Shown: positions 45,421 through 58,303, counted from the first letter of the stretch. The stretch: DNA of 64,000 nucleotides from Amphiduros pacificus (GCA_949316495.1 OX439008.1:44023011-44087010), one strand, 5' to 3'. The notes: generated from the sequence alone by a model not told the origin. Program-made: numbers and translations.

Positions 45421-48196
45421 ACAATAGGCATGACACTGTCTCAACCTATTCCGCAAGGTCGATTGCATGATCCATAGAGATTCGTGAGATTTGCACATGT
45501 GCACTCACAATGCCCGCCCAATTGGCTTATACTCGCACACACATCAGGTGCACTCACTTTCTAGCCAAAACAAGACAAAAATATGTGAAGTTTGTTACTT
45601 ATTCACTTTTCACAGTTCTTTATTCAGAAATTATAAAGACTTGATGTCTATTGGCTTCTAAAAGAAGCTTTTTATGGGCGTGACCTCTCAGTACTCACTG
45701 ATTATAGTCAATGCTTGCAGAGCCAGGTATATATCCTGGATCTGCTATGGAGAGTAGTACAGCCGTGTCAATCGTCAATAAATGCAAAATTGGGACGACC
45801 TGAAGAGAGGGTGAAACAGAATAGATCCAATGCATCAATAAAAACCTGGAAATTGTCCAGATTCAAAACTATTTTGAAAACTTTTATCACATGACCTAAT
45901 TTGCATAATTTTACATAATAAAAAAATAAAAAATATTTAGTTTTCATGTAAAATAAGAAATAATATGATATTCTGATACTGCATACAATTTTAGATTATT
46001 TTGATATTTAAAAAAAAAATCGGACAATATTTAAGTGTGTAAAAGGCACTTGAAAAAGGGGGCAGAGCCTAAAATCATTTCAAATTCAAGCTCCGCATAC
46101 TATTTTGAATGCCATTTAAACAATAAATAATGTTTCAATTTTCACTTATGAATTATGAAATCCAGCTAGAATGTTGTGCTCTTCCTCATGAAAAGTTTCT
46201 GTAAAATTAAAAAATCACATATTTTAATGAGGTATCAATATGCTAATTAAGTCATGTGACCAGACTAAAAAATACATTTTTCAGAATTGAAATCTTTTGA
46301 GCTTTCCATAGATGTATTAAACATGATTGGATGATTGGACATGTATTTTTGAAGCTTTGATCAAAAACTCTTTTGGTCAATTTTAACAATCTCCAAAACT
46401 GAAGAGTTCACCAGCCAAAAGTATGGAGAGCTGTGCCTGTGTGTTGTGTGTGCAAAGGTGCATATCATATTGTAATTATCAATAGGAACAATACTGTAAT
46501 TATTAATAGGTCAACAGGAACAGGTCTCTTGATATGTCCATAGAAACAAATATCCATAAACATATATTTCCATTTCCATGTTATGTTAAAGGATACCATA
46601 GCCATATATCATGCTTGATTTGATTTGCTCATGATATGCCCATACATTCAGAACCAGAGGAAAGGTTGATGATGACATATTCTTATCAAAGTATACAACC
46701 TATGAAATGTGTATTATCAAATATTGTCACAAACCATTGTAATATGGATGGCTTTCTGAGATAAATATATCAGTGCTTCCATTTTATTTTCTCATTCTGA
46801 GCATGTCCAAAAGCAGCACATGGGTCCTGGCAAAATTAAACAACTGTATTGTGATTCCATCACACCCATTTTGAGCATGCCTTTTATTGGCTAAACAGCA
46901 CATGGGTCCTGTTCAAGAAAGAAATAATAAGCCTCATTATGATGTCATTCTGGGCATTTAAGTGCTTTATTATTATTACAGTGGCATATTATCACAAAAC
47001 ACTTGAACTTCAAATGGGATTTTCTGAACCCTAAGTTGTAGAATTGGCAAAATGGGTGTCATTTGAACAGAATGAGTTCATTAATTTCCAATATAATGAA
47101 AACCATTAAACATTATAAATTGATCCAAATCTTTATTTGCAACAAATGTGATAAATATAAGAAACACATAATCAAAGATACCTTCCAAGGTTTTTGAAAA
47201 TATCTTTTAAACGTTTTTGATATTTAAAATTTATTTATTAATAAATAAGCACACACTTTCATGTTATGACATTCTACCTTGGTAAAATGTCGCCAAGGTA
47301 GAATGTCACCACGACTCTTGTGTAACCCCATGAGTATTTCCATTTCAAACCATGTTTTGGCTGGTGCATGGTTTAAATACAAAATTCAATTCAATTCAAT
47401 TTATGCAGTGTTCAGTTCTGTAATATTCCAATCAATTCTGGGATTTGACTAACATATCACAAATTGTTGATTGATGCATTAGTGCTTCAAAACAAAGAGT
47501 ACATTATTCTTGCAAGCATTCATAGCCTATCCCACCTCATACAATATATGATACATCTAATAAAAAAGTCATTGTTTGTGATGATATTTGGATCAATAAA
47601 ATGTTAGTAGAAAAGACATACTATGAAACCCCATCAAACAGAGTTATGTAGAATTGTAATACTGTAAAGTGTAAAATATGATATCTTATTTTTCAACATA
47701 TATTAAGAATACATTGGTATGTCCACATCCTATTGATTGACAAATGTCATAAAGTTAATGCTAATATTTGTCATCCACTGTTGATTTATGACTATCATGT
47801 TAATTTAATTCAACAAATGATATTTTTGTGTTTTAAGGTATAATAAAAATGGTTTTAGATGGTAAATGCTATTCATTAAGATATTGTTTACACATTTCAA
47901 AACAAAACATCAAAATGTCATGTTACCCATCTCAAGTACAGTTTGAGGGAGACTCCAACCAAAGAACAACTTGTGGTATGTTTTATATTTTGATATTTAA
48001 CTGATAATTATTGTTATTGCATGTTGTACTGTACCTACCTAAACATATGATTAATAATGTCATAGGTTTAAATGTAAATTCGTTTTCCAACGATTAAATA
48101 ATTTATTCTGCAACACAAAATTATGTTGTTTTGAAAATATCTGAATTTTAAACCTTTGTTATCAAAGATTTTACTTTGCCCATTTGTAAATTAGTC
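45421..48196. other. intergenic AT-rich sequence with one dispersed repeat piece
   Basis: No coding exon recognised. The segment 46795-46960 (CTCATTCTGAGCATG, CACATGGGTCCTG, AAACAACTGTATTGTGA) resembles 56595-56700 and is internally repeated in part, so an old dispersed repeat is present. Sequence 47276-47310 contains two close copies of a GGTAGAATGTC motif. Confidence 0.45.
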
Positions 48197-51100
48197 TTAA
48201 TTCTTAATTTTGTAGTATGTATTTAGCAGCAGTCTACTGGATTCCTCAACATTATCCGCATGTTCCCGGAACATCTTGGCAACTCCACTGCCATGCTTCA
48301 ACTGGTCTGATGCTTCTACCACATCCCAGATACCAAAACCAATAGAAAGGACCCCGGAAGCAGCCGACAGGAACTTGGCAGCAGTGCCCCCTGCCTTGAT
48401 GGCTGTGATTGCTCCCAGCTTGGGGATGTTGAGAGTTAACCCCGGGGCGGCAGCAACTGTGGCAATCTTACTGCCAAGCTGAGCGGCTAGTTCAGGACGA
48501 AGCATTCCAACTATCTTATACATTCTTGCAACATCTTTCACTTTTAAGCCAGCATTAATGAGGTTGTAAGCACCTTTACCTATCTTTCCAAGGTCTTTAG
48601 AATGATCCATGAACTGTTGTACAGTTTTCTTTTTCATATATTCAACCAGAAGTTGTCCCTCTGTAGTCTTCATATATTCTTTTGCTTGTTCAGCAGCCTT
48701 TCCAAATTCAGTCAGGATTTCATTGAACATCATGGTGTATTTTGTGACTGCCTTGGTGGCCTGGTTTGATTCTTTTATCTTGTCCTTATCCCACCCCTGC
48801 TCTATCATAGAAGCACTGAATGATGTCACTCCACCGGCCGCTGCTAGGGCTCCACCTTCAAAAATATCCATATGCTTATTTGAAACATTCAACAATATCC
48901 ATATGCTTATTTGAAACATTCAACAATATCCATATGCTTATTTGAAACATTCAACAATATCCATATGCTTATTTGAAACATTAAAAAATATCCATATGCT
49001 TATTTGAAACATTCCAGTTATTTTACAAATAAATGATAGGTGAATTTCATTTCAATGTTTGTAACATATGTGTTATTTGCAGGTTACTCACCTGCACCAG
49101 TTAGGACAAGACTACCACCAGCTGTGAAAGGAGCTGCTAGGATTCCAAACAGTGCCATGGACCCACCAGCAATGGCTGCACCTCCACCGGTCGCTTTGGC
49201 AATCCCTGTGTCCCTAGTCACCTGCGAATAAATAAAAATATAAAACGTTAAAACCTAAATCATAGATTTATTGATTTTTAAATACCTCTATGAGAAATAA
49301 AAATGTTGTTGTCATAAAGTTCTATTATCTGCCAATAACCATCCAATCTTCATATCACACCTGTTGTTTAAAGATGACATGATATATCTATATCATTTTG
49401 TCAACATAATATTATATTTTTATCATAATCCATCGCAATATCAATTTGAATATTAAATTCACAGAACTGAACATATTTATCATACATAGGTTTCAGAAAT
49501 TCAAGATTAATAGCATAGTCATACAATTAACCAATTAACCTCTGAATCAAACTATCCCTTTAAAAATCTACCTTTTCCAGTGTGTCCGATCCACTGCGAA
49601 GGGTTCTACAGCATGAATGAACCTTGTTTTTATACCCTTGAATAGACACTCCAAGAGTTCTCTCAATCTGTTCGATACAGTCACTGTAGAAGTTCAGTCT
49701 GGCAAGAGGATGAATCAGGTCATCGCACATCCTCATCCACGAGTCCCTTCCACCATTTTTCCAGCTGATTTTAACCAAAAAAGGAATATTGTGTAATGAG
49801 CAAGAGTATATATTGTACCCATGAATATGTGATGTGCTTCGGCAGAATAATAAACATTCTGAATATGGCCACCAAAGTTATTTACAAACGATTAAAGTTT
49901 CACAAACCTTTCTGGTGAACTGGACCAATTGACCGCTGCCTCATATACCCTGAGAATAGCCAGAAAGTGGGTTCCATTGGCGGTGGTGTCAACGCCTTTA
50001 TCAGAACCACCGAGTGCTATGTTAACCCAATAATCTCTCTTCCATGTCTTCCATTCATCAGTCTGAGATGACCACCTGAGCGTTTTCTCAAACTCATATA
50101 ATTTATTATACAGCGTTATAATATTGTTATCGGTGACTGCCTGGTTAATTTCAGACATCCATTTGTCTCTTTTGTTTTCATTCCAACCTTCGCTGTAAGA
50201 CAAAAGTACCATTCTTTACAATATACATATATATATATAATGAAACATAGACATAATATTTGCATTGGTATGAAATGTTAATATGTTTTTTAAAGAAATC
50301 GAATACATACATTACCCAGCTGAGTATTTTACATGTTTTGCTACGTTGTGAGCACGTTGTAACCTGACGTTGTATGAACATAGATCTGTGAATACCAGAT
50401 AACGTCAACATGTTGTGGTACAACGTTGTTAAAATGTGCTCATTATGTTTCTAGCACGTTGTGAGCATGTTGTAAGCTGATACTGTAAGGGAGATCTGTG
50501 AACACCTTTTTGAATATGTTGTGATAAAACGTCGTGAGCATGTGCTCAGCATGTTGCAAGCACATGGTACATATACATTCGGCTGTGAACAAATCTGACC
50601 AAATCACTTGTCACTTGTCCCATCAACAACCTCTTCCAGCATGTCAACTGGCATGCTATGCTGCTTCGTTGAACTATGGCCATGTCAGGTCGACTTTCAA
50701 GCCTATTTCAAGCATTGGGAGTGGAACCCACCACCTCCCGCCCTCCACTTATATACCCAGCCAAAGGCACAGATCCTATGCTCTTCCAACTGTGCGAGTG
50801 GGGCCGAAATTATGTGGATATATCTTGTAGTTAAAAATAACAATAAACTTGCCTCACAACAAAATACATGATCATTTATTTTATTTTTCAATTTATTTAT
50901 TATTTCAGCAAACTATGTCATTAAATTTACTGTAATTGTGAATTAAATAACAACTAAGTTTTCTGTAGTACTGCAGCCATCTATTGGCCAATTTAACCAG
51001 CACAAGTTTTCTTCTACGTGCTCACCACAAACACGTAACAAAACGTTGTAAGATAATGTGCTGCCAACGTTGTGATAAACTAGAAGAACAATGTTGTTAT

Positions 51101-52167
51101 CAGGTCGGACAACAACCTTCAACATGCCCACCACGTTGAACAAACGTAGAAAGGCAACTAAACCTTATTTCTACGTGCTTACAACGTTGTTCCTACGTAG
51201 TGTGTTACCTGAGTAATCACTTAAAGGTAAACAAAGATGAGGGAAAAGGTATCTGGCATAAGCCATGTGATGTAAGTGCAAATCAAATTTTCATGGCCGT
51301 TTGCAACCAAATGATAAGAATAATACTATATATGGAAACATGGTTGAGATTACTCTAAACTAAGGGCATGAGCACTCTTGCATTTATTTATGTCAATCTG
51401 ATGATACAAATTAGATTTAAAATAGTTAAGTAAATCCTATAATTTAAAGGATATGATCCACATAATGCTAAGATAGGAAAACATTTTCAGAAACAAAGCA
51501 TTTTTTAAACCTTAGCTTGCTTTCTTTAAATATAAAAAACAGGTGAATAAATAAGATTATCTTCAAGCATCAATTTTGCACCCCCTGTTCTTTAATTGCT
51601 CATAATATTTACAAAGACCTACAAGGCATTGTCACACCTAACTTCAACCGGATCACAGACTTTTCTGATTTGTAAACAAGTTATCTTGGATTTGGGCAGA
51701 AATGTTAATCAATGTAATGCTAGGATACGTGTTTGAAGAATGACTTAAAGGATTGGATGACAGAGACCACAAATATAATATCCACACTTCAAGGTCAGGA
51801 AAGTAAAATTGATACCTTTGTACATGATTTAAAATGTTCTCATTTGAGGTTGTGATTTCAGCTTTCATCCCTTTAGTTTTGTACGACAGAAGGGAGAATT
51901 GACACCACATTGATCACACAAGTTCGGCATATTATTAGCTTTTGAGATTCCCTTTGGTTTATTCCAGAAAACTCACTTCTCTTCACAGAAACTCAGATTT
52001 TTGCAATTAAAACAATCAATGATAACTGCAGTAGAGTCCATCGTATGCTCCAGTAGTTAACAGAGGGATTTTGCAGATTTACTTAACATTGCTTACCTGG
52101 CAGTCCATTTAATCGCTCCTTCTGCCTTTTTCAGGCACTGGCCATACTCTGTTAGATCTGTAGACAT
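48197..52167 (-). CDS. apolipoprotein-L-like protein, five exons
   Basis: Apolipoprotein-L family proteins insert into membranes. I read exons 52167-52097, 50192-49908, 49764-49572, 49221-49092 and 48855-48197, all with GT-AG borders and matching phases, for 445 aa. ATG at 52167 opens MSTDLTEYGQCLKKAEG. Exons 1-3 hold three copies of a Trp-rich repeat: AIKWTASEGWNENKRDKW, TLRWSSQTDEWKTWKRDYW and AVNWSSSPESWKNGGRDSW. Exon 4 gives the Gly/Ala-rich membrane region (ATGGGAAIAGG, FTAGGSLVLTGAG) typical of ApoL. Exon 5 adds GALAAAGGVTSFSAS, a helical part and the ApoL-like C terminus (GVLSIGFGIWDVVEASDQL, then a heptad-like tail). There is no signal peptide, so it is probably intracellular. Codons upstream of 48855 in the last open frame are intron carrying a 31-bp repeat. 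Confidence 0.82.
48860..49013. repeat. 31-bp tandem repeat in the last intron of the ApoL-like gene
   Basis: Five copies of a unit containing CAATATCCATATGCTTATTT and GAAACATTCAA. It touches the 3' splice site of exon 5, so the acceptor tract (ATGGATATTTTTGAAG on the minus strand) is partly made of repeat sequence. Confidence 0.95.
50311..51217. repeat. ACGTTGT-rich inverted-repeat element in intron 1 of the ApoL-like gene
   Basis: The two sides carry many copies of ACGTTGT, GAGCACGTTGTAA and AACGTTG in mirrored orientation, and the outer edges (ATTACCCAGCTGAG on the left, the complement of ATTACTCAGGTAAC on the right) are related. This suggests a non-coding DNA transposon of about 0.9 kb with long imperfect inverted ends. 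A tRNA-like SINE lies inside. Ends and class are uncertain. Confidence 0.5.
50695..50815 (-). mobile_element. tRNA-derived SINE head, second family
   Basis: On the minus strand, CTCGCACAGTTGGAAGAGC resembles an A box and GGTGGGTTCCACTCCC a B box, about 70 bp apart with a TATATAAG insert between them. It differs from the three-copy SINE family. The 3' end was not found. Confidence 0.5.
51285..51966 (-). repeat. dispersed repeat Y, copy 2, in intron 1 of the ApoL-like gene
   Basis: Reverse-complement match to 14693-15480 over the whole length, with several indels. It is inside the first intron, about 130 bp from the first exon. Confidence 0.75.
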
Positions 52168-52260
52168 GGTTATCTTAGGTCTAATGCACTCCTATCATTA
52201 ACTGGTCTGTAAGGTGCTCTGGTCCCTGGATCCAATCTTAACTAACCACGGCTGGGTAAC

Positions 52261-52268
52261 CTTATATA
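52261..52268 (-). promoter_or_regulatory. TATA box candidate of the ApoL-like gene
   Basis: TATATAAG on the minus strand, 94 bp upstream of the start codon. It implies a 5' UTR of about 65-70 bases with no upstream intron. Confidence 0.6.
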
Positions 52269-53562
52269 GCGTTCCGGATCTTCGAATTTGTGCTGACTTG
52301 CATATAGTTATGCCACTTGGTCACATCAAATTATTGGGGCATGAATGCTTTAAGTTTGCACTTTAACCTCATGTCATGTATCAGTGTTTTGCAAGTTAGC
52401 GTTTTACAGTAAGAAATACGTAAAATGATAGTCTAAATCTATTATGTTAGGTTACATATTTGGCAGGATGTAATTCATCAATGCATCATATTTGCAAAGT
52501 ACTGTATGTGGGCTACAAAGAGGACATTCTGTGAATAGAGTACCTTATTTCCATACCTCACGTTTAAGGTGTTTGTTGGATTTTCACAATTTGGTTTTCA
52601 CAATTTAGTATTGTAAAGTAAGGCTATTTCCAAAACCAAATATCTTATTATATAAGGTTCTTAAAATGTGTGACACAGAAAATACAAATACTTGAAAAAA
52701 GTGAAAATGGAAATCAAAATTCATTCCTGGATACTTTATATTTGTAAACGATGTCAAATGTAAGATATATAATATCATTTCTCTGTCAGATGAATACAGC
52801 GTTTACATATATCTTACATTTAGGGATCTCATGGGCATTCCTTATTCAGCTAGTTAAGTGGGCAACTTTGACCAATAATAATTGATACCATCCAAAATGT
52901 GAGAAATAACGTGGGCTCAACTTTATGACCCTTGACAGGAATTTGCTGACAGGACAGAACACTTGGCATGGTCTGGTTAACAACTTGAATTCCTCTTCAG
53001 AAAATATTTTTGCAACATTAGCAGAAACCAAAACACCCACAAAGAAAGAAATATGTGTTTGTCAGGAAATGTGCTTGTTCTTGTTAGCAATAATTATTGT
53101 AAATATCTTGCCTGATATAATGATATGTGTATTGCATTGCCACCACTCTTTCATTATGTGCTCATTAATTTTCAAACTAACCTGAACAGTTCATTATCTT
53201 TTCTCAAATAGCAAATATCTTGGAAAAGGTATATTCACATATAAAGACCTTTATCTTTGGGATAACACTACAAACAAAATCAACACTAAAAACAAAATGC
53301 TATTCTGAAACCAATGTAATGGTCCTTATGCAATGTCCTCAGTATCTTGTGCGAGTATATTAAGATAAATAGTTCTTGTGACAAAACATGCTTTAGTACT
53401 TCAATTTGATTTAATACAAAATGTCACACACACATATATGTATATATGAATTTATCAAAATAATTATATAGCTTATGGAAAATGGAGTTAAATGTTGGTT
53501 ATTAGTCTAGCTTCGAATTGGAAAGGATGAAGGTTCCTCAAATGACTGTTATATGCCATAAT
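52269..53562. other. AT-rich intergenic sequence
   Basis: No gene or repeat recognised. It would hold any upstream control region of the ApoL-like gene. Confidence 0.4.
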
Positions 53563-54850
53563 TAGGGTCCATCATATATACAGGATGGGGGTACATCATA
53601 TATACAGGATGAGGGTCCATCATATATACAGGATGAGGGTACATCATATATACAGGATGAGGGTACATCATATATACAGGATGAGGGTCCATCATATATA
53701 CAGGATGAGGGTACATCGTATATACAGGATGGGGGTACATCATATATACAGGATGGGGGTACATCATATATACAGGATGAGGGTACATCATATATACAGG
53801 ATGAGGGTACATCATATATACAGGATGAGGGTCCATCATAAATACAGGATGAGGGTCCATCATAAATACAGGATGAGGGTACATCATATATAAAGGATGA
53901 GGGTACATAATATATACAGGATGAGGGTACATAATATATACAGGATGAGGGTACATCATATATACAGGATGAGGGTCCATCATATATACAGGATGAGGGT
54001 ACATCATACATAAAGGATGAGGGTCCATCATATATACAGGATGAGGGTACATCATATATATAGGATGAGGGTACATCATATATACAGGATGAGGGTACAT
54101 CATATATACAGGGTGAGGGTACATCATATATACAGGATGAGGGTCCATCATATATACAGGATGAGGGTCCATCATATATACAGGATGAGGGTACATCATA
54201 TATACAGGATGAGGGTCCATCATATATACAGGATGAGGGTACATCATATATACAGGATGAGGGTACATCATATATACAGGATGAGGGTACATCATATATA
54301 TATAGGATGAGGGTACATCATATATACAGGATGAGGGTACATCATATATACAGGATGAGGGTCCATCATATATACAGGATGGGGGTACATCATATATACA
54401 GGATGGGGGTACATCATATATACAGGATGAGGGTCCATCATATATACAGGATGAGGGTACATCATATATACAGGATGAGGGTCCATCATATATACAGGAT
54501 GAGGGTACATCATATATACAGGATGAGGGTCCATCATATATACAGGATGAGGGTACATCATATATACAGGATGAGAGTACGTACATCATATATATACAGG
54601 ATGAGGGTCCATCATATATACAGGATGAGGGTCCATCATAAATACAGGATGAGGGTCCATCATAAATACAGGATGAGGGTACATCATATATACAGGATGA
54701 GGGTACATCATATATACAGGATGAGGGTACATCATATATACAGGATGAGGGTCCATCATATATACAGGATGAGGGTACATCATATATACAGGATGAGGGT
54801 ACATCATATGTACAGGATGAGGGTACGTACATCATATATGATATATACGG
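53563..54850. repeat. 24-bp minisatellite, about 53 copies
   Basis: Units contain CATCATATATACAGGATGAG and GGTA or GGTC. As 24 is divisible by three, both strands show long false frames (MYPHPVYM on minus, RMRVHHIY on plus). Two copies carry an extra GTACGT (near 54575 and 54825) at matching places, about 250 bp apart, which points to block duplication. Flanked by unique AT-rich DNA. Confidence 0.97.
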
Positions 54851-55959
54851 TTAGTTCCTCTACACGAGCGACGTGATGACAGAAGTACTAACAAAAGGTT
54901 ATATTTGACTATTCTTTTACCTTTTAAACGTATTCTTTTTGATATTTTCATCTTCCCAAATTATAGCCCTTTTGGTTACACATTTGGGAAGGGAAATGTA
55001 TGATCCAACCTCAAATCATATCAGTAAAATCCACCTGTTTGTATCTAAATAGAATCCATTGCAAATTTCAAAGGATAATAGTTTCATCCATATGTAATCT
55101 GAAATTCAATGTGGGATAGAGAGAATGGAACTATGTGCACCATAATGCTAAAGCAGCCCTGATGCCTCTGGGTAAAGTTAAAGGAAGGAGTAGAGCCTAC
55201 GTAATGGACATATAACTGTATTTAGATTAATGACCTATTATGCAGGATGTGACACCAAAACATGGTTATCGGATATTCTGATTGGCCAGGTTGAAATAAG
55301 CCTGGCAACAAGCCTTTAGTCATATATTAGCTTTCACTGACTTAATTTCCTATTCACCGGCACGTTGATATTTGTCATGTTATTCAAGCTCCTTGGCAAC
55401 TAAGTCACAGCAATTAGATTATTTTTAATCTAAATAAAAAAGGAAAACATTCTGAACTTTACTGATACGAGATATAATTGGTCCCATGAAAATACATCTT
55501 GGAGCACGGCCACACCTACACGATCTTCTGTAAGACTGAACAGGAAATGACATGATTGCTATGATCGTGTTAAATCGCACAAAAACAATAACTGGATGAC
55601 CCAGACCCCCACTCGACCATCACTTGACCACCACGTGCTCAACAGGTCCTTCCCTATCACGTGACTATTTGTACAACCTGGCCAGATCTTTTTGTGGTCT
55701 CAAAGATTTCTCCATAATCCATAATTAATATTCATGTTTTCAAGATATTTTTCCATTAATTGTGACACATTGTCACACAGGGGCTCATTTAGTATTTTAA
55801 AACGATTTTAGGATCAGATTAATTTGAATTAATCATAGTAGAGCGATAATGTTGAGTTGAGCATATTACAGTATTTATTTCTTTGTATTTGATACTGTAT
55901 CTTGTCTTTAGACAGGCCAATTTTATTCATTCAAAAGTCTCCTTTTATATGCTTTTTCT
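54851..55959. other. intergenic sequence, no gene seen
   Basis: AT-rich. No open frame with recognisable features. Confidence 0.4.
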
Positions 55960-56445
55960 TTATTCAGATTTTCAGATAATCACGGTGTCGGTTTTCTCAC
56001 ATCCATTGGTGTTTGCTTATCCAAGATATTTGTTAATTTATTGTATTTGTTTAATAATGCGTCTTGATAATCACTTTTATAATCATGGTCTGTATTGAAT
56101 GCAATTTCAACATCATTTATAAAGTTCTTGATTTTCATTTTCTTAATTTCTGTATTTTAACTTTTTCTTGTCGGTTCTCATTATTTTTAATTTCAGTGTA
56201 AATTGAATAATGTCGTGATCTGGGATTTTTACATCAACCTTATAACTGTCAATAATATTTGTATGTTTGTTTGTTATTAAAAATCAGGTATTTCTTAGAA
56301 TATGTTTTGGTTCATGTATATGATTATGTCGATTATGTAGGTTATGTAGATCTAAGATTTCTTGAAATTTAATTACAGGCTTGTTCATATGGAAATTATA
56401 GTCACTTATGAAAACAACATTAGGGTTATAAATGCTATGCTATTT
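55960..56445 (-). mobile_element. old LINE endonuclease fragment
   Basis: On the minus strand, around 56430-56230, the translation reads VVFISDYNFHMNKPVIKFQE, then HEPKHILRNT and VDVKIPDHDIIQF. This parallels VIFLGDYNFHVNLPLKPD, QEPTHRLGNT and YLSDHKMIK of LINE B1. The catalytic DH is still readable, but several stops break the frame. It is the oldest LINE piece recognised in the window. Confidence 0.75.
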
Positions 56446-56594
56446 ACGTGAACCAATCAAAGCAATCGTCCAATGATTACTTGTTGCACAAACCCATTTA
56501 AACGAGAGGTCATTGATTGTCTTACTAGTTTGGTTGGACAAGGATTGTCTAATGTTGGGTTTGTTTTGACCTCCATTTTCATGTACCCATGACC

Positions 56595-56700
56595 CTCATT
56601 CTGAGCATGCCCAGTATGAGTTCAAAATCACATGGTTCCTGTCAGAAGTAAACAACTGCATTGTGATGTCATAATACTCATTCTGAGTATTCCCAGTAGA
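56595..56700. repeat. dispersed repeat piece
   Basis: CTCATTCTGAGCATGCCCAG, CACATGGTTCCTG and AAACAACTGCATTGTGA appear in the same order as at 46795-46860. Class unknown. Confidence 0.55.
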
Positions 56701-56714
56701 GGCACCCAAACCCC

Positions 56715-57000
56715 TGCCACTCGCGCCCCCTGTCACTGTCACCCCTGCCACTGGCACCCCCTGCCACTGGCGCCCCTGTCACTGTCACCCCTGCCACTGG
56801 CGCCCCTGCCACTGGCACCCCCTGCCACTGGCGCCCCTGCCACTGGCACCCCTGCCACTGGCGCCCCTGTCACTGGCACCCCTGCCACTGGCGCCCCTGT
56901 CACTGTCACCCCTGCCCCTGTCACTGCTGCTCCCCCATCACTGCCGTCCCCCCTGTCACTTTTTGGCCCCACTCCTGTCACTGTCACCCACGCCCCTGTC
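56715..57000. repeat. GC-rich 15-bp tandem repeat
   Basis: Imperfect copies of CCACTGGCGCCCCTG and variants with TCACTGTCACC. This is the most GC-rich stretch of the window. The plus-strand frame with PLPLAPL and ATGAPATG repeats is a by-product. Confidence 0.9.
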
Positions 57001-57070
57001 ACTGGCGCTCCCCCTATAAAGCCTATTTTGTCACTGGCGCCTCCTCCCCCACCAATGGTGCTACCCCAGT

Positions 57071-57150
57071 CACTGTCCAGTCACTGTCCAGTCACTGTCC
57101 AGTCACTGTCCAGTCACTGTCCAGTCACTGTCCAGTCACTGTCCAGTCAC
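57071..57150. repeat. 11-bp tandem repeat
   Basis: Seven to eight perfect copies of TCACTGTCCAG, grown from the edge of the GC-rich array. Confidence 0.95.
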
Positions 57151-58069
57151 CATACCTGTGCCCATCTTATACTGTGGATGACATGTTTAGCTATTTTCAG
57201 TCACTAATGGGTTATGGATCTGGCAAAGTTTATCATGCACAAAGCTTTGTGCCGAAAACACACCGCTGCTATGCATCATGTGCACTATCTACGATGTCAC
57301 AACTTTATTTTACAGATTAAACATAAGATATTAAGGGGCTTTATGGATATTAGTGGTGAGTGTCCTCTGGTGGCAGATTTTCTGAGGGAATTAAAAAAAT
57401 AGAATATTTCCTAAAAATTATGGAAAAAACTGCTTAACTGTCAAAGAGTTCCCTTTCTGGTCATGAAATAACACTTTACGATATTTATTTTTGTAAAAAA
57501 AACTATTGATTTATTATTTTAAAATCACAATGGAAATTACTTTGATATATTGAAAGCTTCATATCTTTTTAACTCATAAAAAGTGACGTAGTGACATGTC
57601 ACTGCTCCAAGATTTCTTTTATCATGTCAACATTTTAAAGGAAAACACTTTGTAAAAGTGATCTTAATATTTTCTGTGATCCTGGTGCAACAGATCTTCT
57701 ATTTTTCAAAAAACATTAAGAGAAATATAGAGGTAAAGTACACATTTGACCATTACAGATATTAATTTTTCACCTCACTTCGCATATCTAATTGCCAAAC
57801 TTTTTATTTCCAAATTATAAAAATGAAAATGAGTAAATCTGTTTCACAAGGATAGCATTGAATGTTCTTCCAAATGAAATGAACACAGCTCAACACAGCT
57901 AAAAACAAGTTTACTTCTGTTGTGTAATCTTTTGATAGGGAATGTATTTCAACACTGTGTGCCATTTCCAGAAAGTACAGTATTTTGGTTATTTTCTACT
58001 CTGGGCACAAAGGGCCCTCATAGAAAAGACCCATAAATACTCTATTCTGTGTGAAGTGCGACTGGAATC
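57151..58069. other. intergenic sequence downstream of the kinase gene
   Basis: Holds a 62-codon frame (57214-57402, MDLAKFIMHKAL) without a family match. Otherwise AT-rich and featureless. Confidence 0.35.
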
Positions 58070-58075
58070 TTTATT
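58070..58075 (-). terminator. polyadenylation signal of the tyrosine kinase gene
   Basis: AATAAA on the minus strand (context GGAAAATAAAGATTCC), about 230 bases after the stop at 58304-58306. Confidence 0.6.
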
Positions 58076-58303
58076 TTCCATCGTTGCATCGCTTGATAAC
58101 ATATCCTGTATAAGCTGAATAATAGCATGAAAGTAATTACTGCCCAACGCATTGCAGATGGTCTTTGGTAAATGTTAGGATGGTCAAATGTACTTCACAA
58201 GGAGTATTGACTCATCTTTCAGAATAGGTCTCTATAACTTCCGCCTGGAAGTTCAGCTGTTGTGTTCTTCCTGGGCCAGGCAAGTACTATCATATAATGT
58301 TCA

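Noticed and set aside
48856-48919. N-terminal residues MFQISIWILLNVSNKHMDIF of the last ApoL-like open frame
   Set aside because: They lie in the 31-bp repeat of the intron. The homology and the splice phase start at GGALAAAGG (48855).
53549-54876. 428-aa MYPHPVYM frame and RMRVHHIY frames
   Set aside because: The 24-bp period keeps frames open on both strands. Nothing outside the array is coding.
57214-57402. 62-codon frame MDLAKFIMHKAL
   Set aside because: No start context, splice signals or family match. Its length is within chance.
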